The position numbers and the translations under genes are program-made. 12,406 nucleotides of DNA from Deltaproteobacteria bacterium (GTDB lineage: Bacteria > Myxococcota > Polyangia > Haliangiales > Haliangiaceae). Numbering within the stretch: the first letter of the stretch is position 1; every line of letters begins with the position of its first letter. The DNA lies in NCBI GenBank assembly GCA_018262455.1, contig JAGSPR010000178.1, forward strand, positions 1-12,406, given 5' to 3'. This document shows, one piece after another, positions 1 to 9,510 of this stretch. Below the pieces are notes generated by a model. It ran no database searches and was not told where the DNA came from. It saw only the letters and a list, made by a program, of their open reading frames with translations.

Positions 1-1
1 T

Positions 2-256
2 CCGGTCGATGGGCCCGATCTGGACCTGACGACCTCGAGCTACGCGCTCGACGGCTTGTCGATGCCGGCCATGGCGGACGTTGCGACCGGCAAGAAGACC
101 TACAAGCGGATCCGGCTCGAAGGCACCGACGAGCAACACGCCGGGACGGGCAACGGGATCACGGGGGATGACGAGACGACCGAACAGACCAGCCTCACGT
201 GGGATTCCGGGCTGTCCAATGGCACCCCGGGCGTGATCGCCACGACGCTGCAGTGA
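2..256 (+). CDS. C-terminal part of an unrecognised protein (5' end outside window)
   Basis: The frame is open from base 2 to a TGA at 254-256, giving 84 residues with the strong G/C third-position bias of the neighbouring genes, so it reads as the tail of a real gene rather than a short ORF starting inside the window. The fragment is hydrophilic, rich in Thr, Gly and Asp, with no Cys and no membrane segment. It contains a basic patch (GKKTYKRIRLEG) followed by an acidic, Thr-rich stretch. I do not recognise a family. Its stop overlaps the GTG start of the HupE/UreJ-like gene (GTGA, 253-256), so the two are probably translationally coupled. An extracytoplasmic or secreted protein would fit the composition, but this is a guess. 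Confidence 0.6.
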   Translation, partial: PVDGPDLDLTTSSYALDGLSMPAMADVATGKKTYKRIRLEGTDEQHAGTGNGITGDDETTEQTSLTWDSGLSNGTPGVIATTLQ

Positions 257-1389
257 AGCCCTCCCACCTCCTCGCGATCGTGCTGATCGGCGTGCTGTGC
301 GGGACGGTGTTCGCGCACCAGAGCTCGGTGAAGAACGTCGACGTCACGATCGAACGAGACCGCGCCGCGGTGCAGCTCACGATCGCGCCGGGAGATGTCA
401 CCGGCCCCCTCGGGCTGGCGGACACCGCGCAGCCGACCGCCCGGCAGGCGAGCTCGGCGGCCGCGGCGGCGTACATCGCGGGCTGGCTCGAGATCCGGAT
501 CCCGGACGGGCCGCCGTGCGTCGCCGGGGTGCCTCGCGCGCATCCCGACGGCAAGTTCGTGGTCGTCGAGTGGGAGGTGAGCTGTGGCGGGAGCGACCCG
601 ATCGCGAACCGCGCGATCGATCGGCTCGAGCTCGACTTCACCGGCTTGTTCGAGCCCGACCAGCGTCACGAGGCGGTGGTCAGCGTGCACGCGCCCGGCG
701 AGCACAACGATCCCTCGATCGTGCGATCGAGCGCGCCGGTGCTCGTCGTGCGCGCCGGGGACGGCGCCTCGATCGTCGCGTGGATCTGGTACGGCGTCGA
801 TCACATCTGGGGCGGTCCCGACCACGTGTGCTTCGTCCTGGCGCTGCTGCTCGTCGTGGTGCTCGTCCGGACATCGGACGGCTGGGATACTCGCTCACCC
901 TTCGCGGCGCTGCGCGCGACCGCCACGATCATCACCGCGTTCACGATCGCGCACAGCCTGTCGTTGATCGCGGCGTCGCTCGGCTGGATCGCCCTGCCGT
1001 CCCGCGTGGTCGAGAGCCTGATCGCGCTGTCGATCATCTACACTGCGGTCGAGAACGTGATCCGGCCCGACGTGCGATGGCGGTTCGCGCTGACGTTCGG
1101 GTTCGGCCTCGTCCACGGGCTTGGCTTCGCGAGCACCCTCGAAGAGCGGCTGCCGCCGACCAACGTGCTCGTCCCGCTGCTCAGCTTCAATGTCGGGGTC
1201 GAGCTCGGCCAGCTCACGATCGTGGCCGTCGCCCTGCCTGCCTGCTGGGCCGCCTCGCGGCTGTTCGGTGCCGGACGTTACCGCCGTCACGTCCTGCCGG
1301 GCGCCGCCGTGGTGCTCTGCTCGGTCGGGATCAAGTGGTTGATCGAGCGGGTGTTCGACACCTCCTTGTTCACGCTGTGGGGGATGTAG
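253..1389 (+). CDS. HupE/UreJ-family membrane protein, putative metal permease
   Basis: Predicted 378-residue inner-membrane protein of the HupE/UreJ_2 type. Residues 1-22 form a signal peptide (MKPSHLLAIV... ending VFA-HQ). Residues 23-170 are a soluble, probably periplasmic beta-rich domain, and about six hydrophobic segments follow from 174 to 365. The first segment carries HIWGGPDH (184-191), matching the HX5DH pattern reported for HupE nickel permeases. Further polar membrane residues are H234, HGLGF (288-292) and E317 in NVGVELGQ. I chose GTG 253 because it overlaps the upstream stop and starts exactly at the signal peptide; a longer form from 199 would put 18 non-signal residues in front. 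No hydrogenase or urease genes are visible, so nickel transport is only a family-based inference. Many HupE_UreJ_2 members in non-hydrogenase contexts have no known substrate. Confidence 0.88.
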   Translation: MKPSHLLAIVLIGVLCGTVFAHQSSVKNVDVTIERDRAAVQLTIAPGDVTGPLGLADTAQPTARQASSAAAAAYIAGWLEIRIPDGPPCVAGVPRAHPDGKFVVVEWEVSCGGSDPIANRAIDRLELDFTGLFEPDQRHEAVVSVHAPGEHNDPSIVRSSAPVLVVRAGDGASIVAWIWYGVDHIWGGPDHVCFVLALLLVVVLVRTSDGWDTRSPFAALRATATIITAFTIAHSLSLIAASLGWIALPSRVVESLIALSIIYTAVENVIRPDVRWRFALTFGFGLVHGLGFASTLEERLPPTNVLVPLLSFNVGVELGQLTIVAVALPACWAASRLFGAGRYRRHVLPGAAVVLCSVGIKWLIERVFDTSLFTLWGM

Positions 1390-1393
1390 GAGG
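1388..1393 (+). promoter_or_regulatory. Shine-Dalgarno AGGAGG overlapping the upstream stop codon
   Basis: A perfect AGGAGG lies across the TAG stop (1387-1389) of the HupE-like gene. It is 12 nt from GTG 1406, the chosen start of the REC-GGDEF-EAL gene, which is slightly long. ATG 1396 is only 2 nt away and in the wrong frame. TTG 1463, in frame and preceded by GGGGAG (1454-1459), is an alternative that would remove 19 residues without touching the receiver domain. Confidence 0.55.
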
Positions 1394-1405
1394 ACATGGC
1401 ACGGT

Positions 1406-4228
1406 GTGGATTGGCGCCAGGCCCTTCACAGTGCGGAGCCATCGGTCGATACTGGGGAGACATTGGTAGTCGTCCGACCCGAACAGCCGGGAATCGAGGA
1501 GGGGAGCAAGCCGATCGTCGTTTGTGTCGACGACGATCACTCGAACCTTCAGGCCCTGGGGCGCGTGCTCAGCGCACGCTGCACCGTGCTGCTCGCGAAC
1601 AGCGGCCTCGAGGCGCTCGAGCTCGTCAACGCGAACACCGACGTCGCGTGCGTGCTCGCGGATCTGCGCATGCCGGGGCTGGCCGGCGCCGAGTTGCTCG
1701 CACGCGTGGCCGAGATCCGGCCGCATTGTCGTCGCGCGGTCGTGACTGGGTTCCCGGAGTCCGAGGATCTGATCGGGGCGATCAATGCCGGTCAGCTGCA
1801 CTACGTGATCACGAAGCCGTGGAAGCTGCAGGACCTGTTGCAGGTGGTCGATCAGCTCGTCCACACGCACAAGCTCGAGCGCGACAACGCGCGTCTCATG
1901 GCAGAGCTGCGGCTCGCGAACACCCAGCTGCGCGATCACGAGCAGGTGCTCGAGGCCCAGCTCGAGGTCCGTGGTCGCGAGATCTCGGCGGCAACCGAGC
2001 AGCTGGCGCAGATGAATCATCAGCTCGATGCGCTGACGCTGCGCGATGCGCTCACCGGACTCTATTCGCATCGCGCATTCCAGGAGCGGCTGCGCGAAGA
2101 GGTCGCGCGCGCCTTGCGTTACGGCCAGCCGATGTCGCTGTTGATCGCGGACATCGACGGGTTCGCCAGCATCAACCACGATCTCGGCTACCAGATGGGC
2201 GACGAGATCCTGCGCCACATCGCGGTCGTGTTGCAGGAAGACGATTCGCCGGATCGCGCCAGGTTGTCCGATATCGTGGCGCGCTATTCGGGCGAGGAGT
2301 TCGTGCTGCTCCTGCCGGAGACCCCGAAGGCGGGGGCGCTGGTGAAGGCCGGCAGGTTGCGCGATGCGATCGCCAACGCCGAGATGCCGGGTGGTCGCAA
2401 GATGTCGATGTCGATCGGCATCGCGTCGCTGCCCGAGGACGCCGCCGATCCCGAGGGCCTGCTGACCGCGGCGGAAGCGGCCGTCCGCGGTGCCAAGCGC
2501 GGTGGCCCCGGTCGCGTGCACTTGTTCTCGTCCGGGGACGACGCGAGTGACAAGCGGCCCACGCGCACGTTCGGGCGCATTCGCGAGCCAGATCTCGACC
2601 GGTTTCGCCCCTACCAGGAGCGCATGGCGGAGGTCCATACGATCCTCATGCGCGATCGCGCGCTGTCGTGTCTGCTCGTGGATCTGTCGCGCCTGCATCG
2701 CGTCGAGCTCGATCTCGGGGTCGCCCATCACAGCGAGATCTACGATCACGCGGCGGCCGTGCTCGATCGGCTACGCGGTGCCGTGCTCGATCCGGCAGAC
2801 CTGATCTGTCGGACCGGTGATGGCGATGGCTACTACATCATCCTGTCGCCGCGGGCGCCGAACCAGCGCGTCGATCTCGAGGCGCTCTCCGCGAGCGTCG
2901 AGACTGCGATCGAGGAGGCGCTGGCGCCGATGGTGACCGCGGTGCTCCGCGAGCAGCCGCGGATCACCGTGGGCTCGGCCCGCGTGCTTGGCAACTCGCT
3001 GCTTCGGCCCGAGCGCCTCACCGCCCGGCTGATCGCCGATGCCTGTGCGGCGACGCGCAATGCCTGCGAGCGTAAGGCTCACCGCGATCGCTCGACGCTG
3101 CAGGACGTGATCCTTGGCGAGGGGCTGTCGACCGTGTATCAGCCGATCGTGGACCTCGGCACCGGTGACATCTTCGCCTACGAGGCGCTGACCCGCGGAC
3201 CTCGGGGAACCGCGCTCGAGTCGCCGGCCACGCTGTTCGCGATCGCTGACGAGGTCGACCTCACGGTCGAGCTCGATCGCGCATGCTTCCGCGGCGCGCT
3301 GCGCAACGCGATGACCCTCGAGCCAGTGCACCGGCTGTTCGTGAACCTGCTGCCGATGTCGTTCTACGACACGAACTTCATCGAGGTCGAGGTCGGCAAC
3401 TTGCTCACCGCCGCGGGCCTCACGCCGGCGAACATCGTGTTCGAGATCACCGAACGGCTCGCGATCGACAACTTCACGTCGTTCAAGCGCGCGCTCGGCG
3501 CCTACACGGCGATGGGCTTCGGGATCGCGATCGATGACGTCGGCACTCGGCACTCGAACCTCGAGACCGTGATGTCTCTGCGGCCGCACTTCATCAAGAT
3601 CAGCGAGGTGCTCGTCCGTGGCATCGCGCGATCGACGGTCAAGCGCGAGATGCTGCGCTCGCTGCGCCACATCGCCGAGACGATCGACGCCGTGATGATC
3701 GCCGAGGGTATCGAGCACGTCGAGGATGTGGCGGCCCTGCGCGACCTGGGCCTGCGCTACGGCCAGGGTTACTACATGGCGCGCCCGGCGCCGCCGTTCG
3801 TGTCGCTGGGAGATGATGTTCGCGCCGAGCTCCGCGCGATCACTCCGAACGTCCAGACCTCTCGGCTCGTACCGCAGGATGAAGACGATGAGGACGAGGA
3901 TCGCGAGCTCGCGATCCCGCGGACCCCGAGCACGCAGGTGAGCCGCGCCCCGGGGATCGCCAGCGGCTCCAAGAACGGGATCCCGCGCAATGCCTTCGGT
4001 CGCCCGGAGGACGAGATCACCAGCGACTTCACGCTCCGCGAGGCCGAGCGCCCGCGGCCGCGCGCGTCGCAACCGCTGGTGTCCGCCGACGGCACGCAAG
4101 ACCAAGCGTGGAAGCCGCTCGTCGACGAAGAGGGTACCAATCCCGGGCAGCCGCTGCTGGATGCCCTCAGGAACCCAGAAAACACCCCCGACGGCGAGCG
4201 CGGAGGAGGGCGGCCGGGTTTAAACTGA
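1406..4228 (+). CDS. Response regulator with REC, GGDEF, degenerate GGDEF-like and EAL domains (c-di-GMP signalling)
   Basis: A 940-residue cytoplasmic c-di-GMP protein. REC spans about 36-150, with acidic pocket D42-D44, phospho-acceptor D86 (LADLRMPG), T114 and K137 (TKPW). Helical linker 150-208 looks like a coiled coil. GGDEF spans 209-375: D249 lies in IADIDGF, the active-site motif is SGEEF (295-299), and an RLSD inhibitory I-site (286-289) sits the canonical 5 residues upstream. Residues 405-555 look like a second, degenerate GGDEF fold (RTGDGDGYYIIL at the signature position). EAL spans 566-800: E593-A-L-T-R597, N647, E680, E683, D710/D711, K731, E767 and Q787 are present, so phosphodiesterase activity is plausible. 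Loop 6 is altered (DDVGTRHSN, not DDFGTGYSS). Residues 805-940 are an acidic, probably disordered tail. The PilT/PilU gene starts 6 nt downstream. No sensor domain is present; input presumably comes from a kinase encoded elsewhere. Confidence 0.93.
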   Translation: MDWRQALHSAEPSVDTGETLVVVRPEQPGIEEGSKPIVVCVDDDHSNLQALGRVLSARCTVLLANSGLEALELVNANTDVACVLADLRMPGLAGAELLARVAEIRPHCRRAVVTGFPESEDLIGAINAGQLHYVITKPWKLQDLLQVVDQLVHTHKLERDNARLMAELRLANTQLRDHEQVLEAQLEVRGREISAATEQLAQMNHQLDALTLRDALTGLYSHRAFQERLREEVARALRYGQPMSLLIADIDGFASINHDLGYQMGDEILRHIAVVLQEDDSPDRARLSDIVARYSGEEFVLLLPETPKAGALVKAGRLRDAIANAEMPGGRKMSMSIGIASLPEDAADPEGLLTAAEAAVRGAKRGGPGRVHLFSSGDDASDKRPTRTFGRIREPDLDRFRPYQERMAEVHTILMRDRALSCLLVDLSRLHRVELDLGVAHHSEIYDHAAAVLDRLRGAVLDPADLICRTGDGDGYYIILSPRAPNQRVDLEALSASVETAIEEALAPMVTAVLREQPRITVGSARVLGNSLLRPERLTARLIADACAATRNACERKAHRDRSTLQDVILGEGLSTVYQPIVDLGTGDIFAYEALTRGPRGTALESPATLFAIADEVDLTVELDRACFRGALRNAMTLEPVHRLFVNLLPMSFYDTNFIEVEVGNLLTAAGLTPANIVFEITERLAIDNFTSFKRALGAYTAMGFGIAIDDVGTRHSNLETVMSLRPHFIKISEVLVRGIARSTVKREMLRSLRHIAETIDAVMIAEGIEHVEDVAALRDLGLRYGQGYYMARPAPPFVSLGDDVRAELRAITPNVQTSRLVPQDEDDEDEDRELAIPRTPSTQVSRAPGIASGSKNGIPRNAFGRPEDEITSDFTLREAERPRPRASQPLVSADGTQDQAWKPLVDEEGTNPGQPLLDALRNPENTPDGERGGGRPGLN

Positions 4229-4234
4229 CGCCCG

Positions 4235-5314
4235 ATGGACCGAAACGCGTTCCACAAGCTCCTCGCGTTCGGGATCGAGCGCGGGGTCTCCGACATCCAC
4301 TTCGAGGTCGGGTATCCTCCTCACTACAGGCTCCACGGCGAGCTGCTCGGCGCGATCAAGGTGCCGCCTCTGTCGGCCCAGGACACCGAGGCCATCGCGC
4401 GGATGATCCTCGAAGATCGCAACATCACCGTCGACTTCACGCGCCGGTTCACCGAGATCGACGTCTCGTACTCGCTCGCCCAGCGCGGTCGGTTCCGCTC
4501 GTCGATCTTCCGCCAGCGCGGCGCGGTCGGCATCGTGATGCGCCTGATCCCGATCCAGGTGCTGTCGCTCGAGCAGCTCAACCTGCCGCCCATCCTCGCC
4601 GAGATCGCTGATGCGCGCCGCGGCATGGTGCTGATCACTGGCGCCACCGGTAACGGCAAGACCACCACGATGGCCGGAATGATCCGGTACATCAACGAGA
4701 CCCGGCACGCGCACATCGTCACGATCGAAGACCCGATCGAGTTCATCCACGAGCCGCAGAAGTGCATGATCATCCAGCGCGAGGTCGGTGCGGACACCGA
4801 GAGCTTTCGCGACGCGATGACCGCGGCGATGCGGCAGGATCCCGACGTGATCCTCGTCGGCGAGATCCGTGATCGCGAGACCGCGTCGACGGCGCTCAAG
4901 GCCGCCGAGACCGGTCACCTCGTGGTGAGCGCGATCCACACGCCCGACACGGTGGCGACGATCCAGCGCTACGTCGGCCTGTTCGAGACCGATGCGCAGG
5001 ACGTGGTCCGCGATCGGCTCGGTGACTGCTTGCAGGCGATCGTCTCGCTCCGTCTGCTCGCGAGCAAGGATGGACGACGTCGGATCCCCGCCGTCGAGAT
5101 CCTGCGCGTGACCCGGACGATCCGCGAGTGCATTCGCTCGGGTCGCATGAACGAGATCCCCGAGCTCATCCGCAAAGGCCGCGATCTCTACTCGATGCAG
5201 CTGTTCGATCAGCACTTGATCGATCTCGTGAACAGCGGCCTGATCTCGATGGAGACCGCGATCTACGCGTCGTCGAACCCCGAAGAGTTCGAGCGCGCAC
5301 TCCGCGTCGAGTAG
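4235..5314 (+). CDS. PilT/PilU-family type IV pilus ATPase
   Basis: A 359-residue hexameric secretion ATPase of the PilT/PilU retraction class, of usual length (PilT is about 345 and PilU about 380 residues). The PAS-like N-terminal domain covers about 1-105 and the RecA-like core follows. Visible motifs are Walker A GATGNGKT (136-143, K142), Asp box [10 protein letters not shown] (163-172), Walker [10 protein letters not shown] with catalytic E210, and His box [11 protein letters not shown] (226-236). The PilT AIRNLIRE element appears only as TIRECIRS (295-302). Walker A with Ala and the run [13 protein letters not shown] resemble PilU somewhat more than PilT, so it may be a second, accessory retraction motor; I therefore give no symbol. 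ATG 4235 lies 6 nt after the previous stop. The nearest SD-like GGAGGAGGG (4202-4210) is about 24 nt away, so translational coupling is likely. No other pilus genes are in the window. Confidence 0.94.
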   Translation: MDRNAFHKLLAFGIERGVSDIHFEVGYPPHYRLHGELLGAIKVPPLSAQDTEAIARMILEDRNITVDFTRRFTEIDVSYSLAQRGRFRSSIFRQRGAVGIVMRLIPIQVLSLEQLNLPPILAEIADARRGMVLITGATGNGKTTTMAGMIRYINETRHAHIVTIEDPIEFIHEPQKCMIIQREVGADTESFRDAMTAAMRQDPDVILVGEIRDRETASTALKAAETGHLVVSAIHTPDTVATIQRYVGLFETDAQDVVRDRLGDCLQAIVSLRLLASKDGRRRIPAVEILRVTRTIRECIRSGRMNEIPELIRKGRDLYSMQLFDQHLIDLVNSGLISMETAIYASSNPEEFERALRVE

Positions 5315-5318
5315 CCCG

Positions 5319-5333
5319 CGCGGCAAAGCCGCG
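5319..5333. terminator. GC hairpin between convergent genes, possible bidirectional terminator
   Basis: CGCGGC (5319-5324) and GCCGCG (5328-5333) form a perfect 6-bp stem with an AAA loop, 5 nt after the PilT/PilU stop. A second small hairpin, GAGC-GAA-GCTC (5350-5360), follows before the stop of the minus-strand gene. Neither has a T-run, so an intrinsic terminator is not proven. The position between two convergent stops is the main argument. Confidence 0.35.
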
Positions 5334-5364
5334 AGGACCGGCAGAGCGAGAGCGAAGCTCGAGC

Positions 5365-6702
<1,338 letters not shown>

Positions 6703-6708
6703 GCTGTT

Positions 6709-6714
6709 CTCCTC
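6709..6714 (-). promoter_or_regulatory. Shine-Dalgarno GAGGAG for the WXXGXW gene
   Basis: Read on the minus strand, GAGGAG lies 6 nt before ATG 6702. It is the best-placed ribosome site in the window, and together with the signal peptide it settles both start and strand in a region where long ORFs exist in several frames. Confidence 0.75.
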
Positions 6715-6754
6715 GTGAGGGCTATTGCGACCGCGAAGCCACCCAGTGCTTCAC

Positions 6755-6783
6755 AGTCTAGTTGACGGGTTGGGCTGTCACAA
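6755..6783 (-). promoter_or_regulatory. Candidate sigma70-type promoter for the WXXGXW gene
   Basis: On the minus strand, TTGTGA (6783-6778) and TAGACT (6760-6755) are separated by exactly 17 nt. Each matches the consensus at 4 of 6 positions. A start near 6748 would give a leader of about 45 nt to ATG 6702. The call rests on sequence match and position only. Confidence 0.35.
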
Positions 6784-6790
6784 GTACACA
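6762..6790 (+). promoter_or_regulatory. Candidate divergent promoter toward the NTF2-like/peptidase genes
   Basis: TTGACG (6762-6767, 5 of 6 to consensus) and TACACA (6785-6790, 3 of 6) are 17 nt apart. They lie almost on top of the minus-strand candidate, so the two would compete. Transcription from here would give a leader of about 135 nt before ATG 6933. In the rest of the 6703-6932 interval I see only a 49-codon ORF at 6799-6948, with no ribosome site. Confidence 0.25.
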
Positions 6791-6932
6791 GAACAGCGAT
6801 GAAAACAGCCGCTTCGAGCGTCCGGTCTCCCGGACAGCGCAGGCTCGAGAACGAGGTTGCTGTCATCCACGATCCGGGGGGGCTGCAAGACGAGGACCGC
6901 CGCCGTCGTGGTCTCGCCGAAACGCTGGAGTC

Positions 6933-7388
6933 ATGGCGCTGGCACTGAGCTCTCGCCGGTCGACGGTTGCCACCGTCGCGAGCGCGCTCGCCGCGATGGC
7001 GGTGGCCGCCGCGGTCGCCGGTCGGAGCTGCCGGGTGTCGTCGCCGGGCCCCGAGGCGGCGGTGCGCGACATGCTGCAGGCCGCGAAGGCGGGCGATGCC
7101 GACACGGTGCTCGCGCTGCTGACCCCGGCGACGCGTGCACGGCTCGACGTCGAGGCACGGCGTGCCACCGACTATGTCGGAGCCTCGATCCGGTTCACCG
7201 CGAAGGACCTCGTCAGCATCGGCAACTCCGATGGCACCACGGCCGCGACCGAGATCACCGTCGTCGAAGAGCAGGGCGATCGCGCGGTCGTCCTCGTGAT
7301 CTCGCCCTCGGGCCGGTCGCGCATGGATCTGGTACGCGTCGAGGGCCGCTGGCGGGTCGAGATCCCGCAGTACGGTGCGGCCGAGTAG
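6933..7388 (+). CDS. Small exported protein with NTF2/DUF4878-like domain
   Basis: 151 residues. The N-terminus has a basic patch (SSRRS, 6-10) followed by an Ala/Val-rich hydrophobic segment (11-29), so it is exported or membrane-anchored; the twin Arg is not a full Tat motif. From about 39 the pattern SPGPEAAVRDMLQAAKAGDADTVL followed by alternating beta strands and a final DLVRVEGRWRVEIP resembles DUF4878/SnoaL-like (NTF2-fold) proteins, in which a helical start packs on a curved sheet ending in a 'gxWkv' strand. That assignment is by eye. C33 is preceded by GRS, which is not a lipobox. ATG 6933 is chosen because it opens the signal segment. GGAG lies only 2 nt upstream, and a longer frame from 6762 would add 57 non-coding-looking residues. 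The stop is 2 nt before the prolyl oligopeptidase start, implying coexpression. Confidence 0.72.
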   Translation: MALALSSRRSTVATVASALAAMAVAAAVAGRSCRVSSPGPEAAVRDMLQAAKAGDADTVLALLTPATRARLDVEARRATDYVGASIRFTAKDLVSIGNSDGTTAATEITVVEEQGDRAVVLVISPSGRSRMDLVRVEGRWRVEIPQYGAAE

Positions 7389-7390
7389 CC

Positions 7391-9429
<2,039 letters not shown>

Positions 9430-9442
<13 letters not shown>

Positions 9443-9459
9443 TGCCAGCTGCGGTGATA
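9430..9459 (+). repeat. 15-bp tandem duplication over the peptidase stop codon
   Basis: CCAGCTGCGGTGATG (9430-9444) is followed directly by CCAGCTGCGGTGATA (9445-9459), identical at 14 of 15 positions. The unit contains the terminal QLR/stop region of the prolyl oligopeptidase and, being a multiple of three, places a second TGA (9455-9457) in the same frame. The second copy supplies the left arm of the inverted repeat below. Confidence 0.85.
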
Positions 9460-9507
9460 ACCCCCACGCCGGGGAAGGAATCTGCGGCAGTGCTCTGTTA
9501 TCACCGC
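9451..9507. other. 11-bp perfect inverted repeat (stem-loop) at gene junction
   Basis: GCGGTGATAAC (9451-9461) and GTTATCACCGC (9497-9507) are exact reverse complements separated by 35 nt. Within the spacer, CCCC-ACGCC-GGGG (9462-9474) and CTG-CGG-CAG (9482-9490) could form small inner hairpins, giving a branched structure. There is no T-run, so it does not look like an intrinsic terminator. The right arm ends 3 nt before ATG 9511, and the only SD-like sequence (GGAAGGAA, 9473-9480) is in the loop. An RNA switch, processing site or operator are all possible. Confidence 0.6.
9473..9480 (+). promoter_or_regulatory. SD-like GGAAGGAA inside the stem-loop
   Basis: This purine run is 9 nt before an in-frame GTG at 9490 and 30 nt before ATG 9511. 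It therefore favours GTG 9490 as the start of the lipoprotein gene, which would add the residues MLCYHRH before the signal peptide. The signal-peptide logic favours ATG 9511. The choice cannot be settled from sequence alone. Confidence 0.4.
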
Positions 9508-9510
9508 CAC

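Noticed and set aside
1370..2749. 459-codon minus-strand ORF opposite the REC-GGDEF region
   Set aside because: It is antisense to a gene with intact REC and GGDEF motifs. The translation is rich in Arg, His and Gln with no recognisable domain, a normal artefact of GC-rich coding DNA.
2771..4105. 444-codon minus-strand ORF opposite the EAL region
   Set aside because: It mirrors the EAL coding frame. Arg/Asp/His-rich shadow composition, no signal, domain or ribosome site.
4218..4225. GTTTAAAC palindrome near the end of the REC-GGDEF-EAL gene
   Set aside because: An isolated AT-rich 8-bp palindrome at the stop codon, with no flanking repeats or recombinase gene; most likely chance.
4220..5326. 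368-codon minus-strand ORF covering the whole PilT/PilU gene
   Set aside because: The sense frame has all ATPase motifs. The antisense product is a low-information Asp/Arg/His-rich shadow.
6799..6948. 49-codon ORF (ATG) in the divergent intergenic region, overlapping the NTF2-like start by 16 nt
   Set aside because: No ribosome site, weaker third-position GC than neighbours and no recognisable sequence; a leader peptide cannot be excluded.
6857..7390. 178-codon N-terminal extension of the prolyl oligopeptidase frame
   Set aside because: The extension is Arg/Gly-rich, overlaps the NTF2-like gene in another frame, and the S9A protein starts normally at MPNRPWPSTEK (7391).
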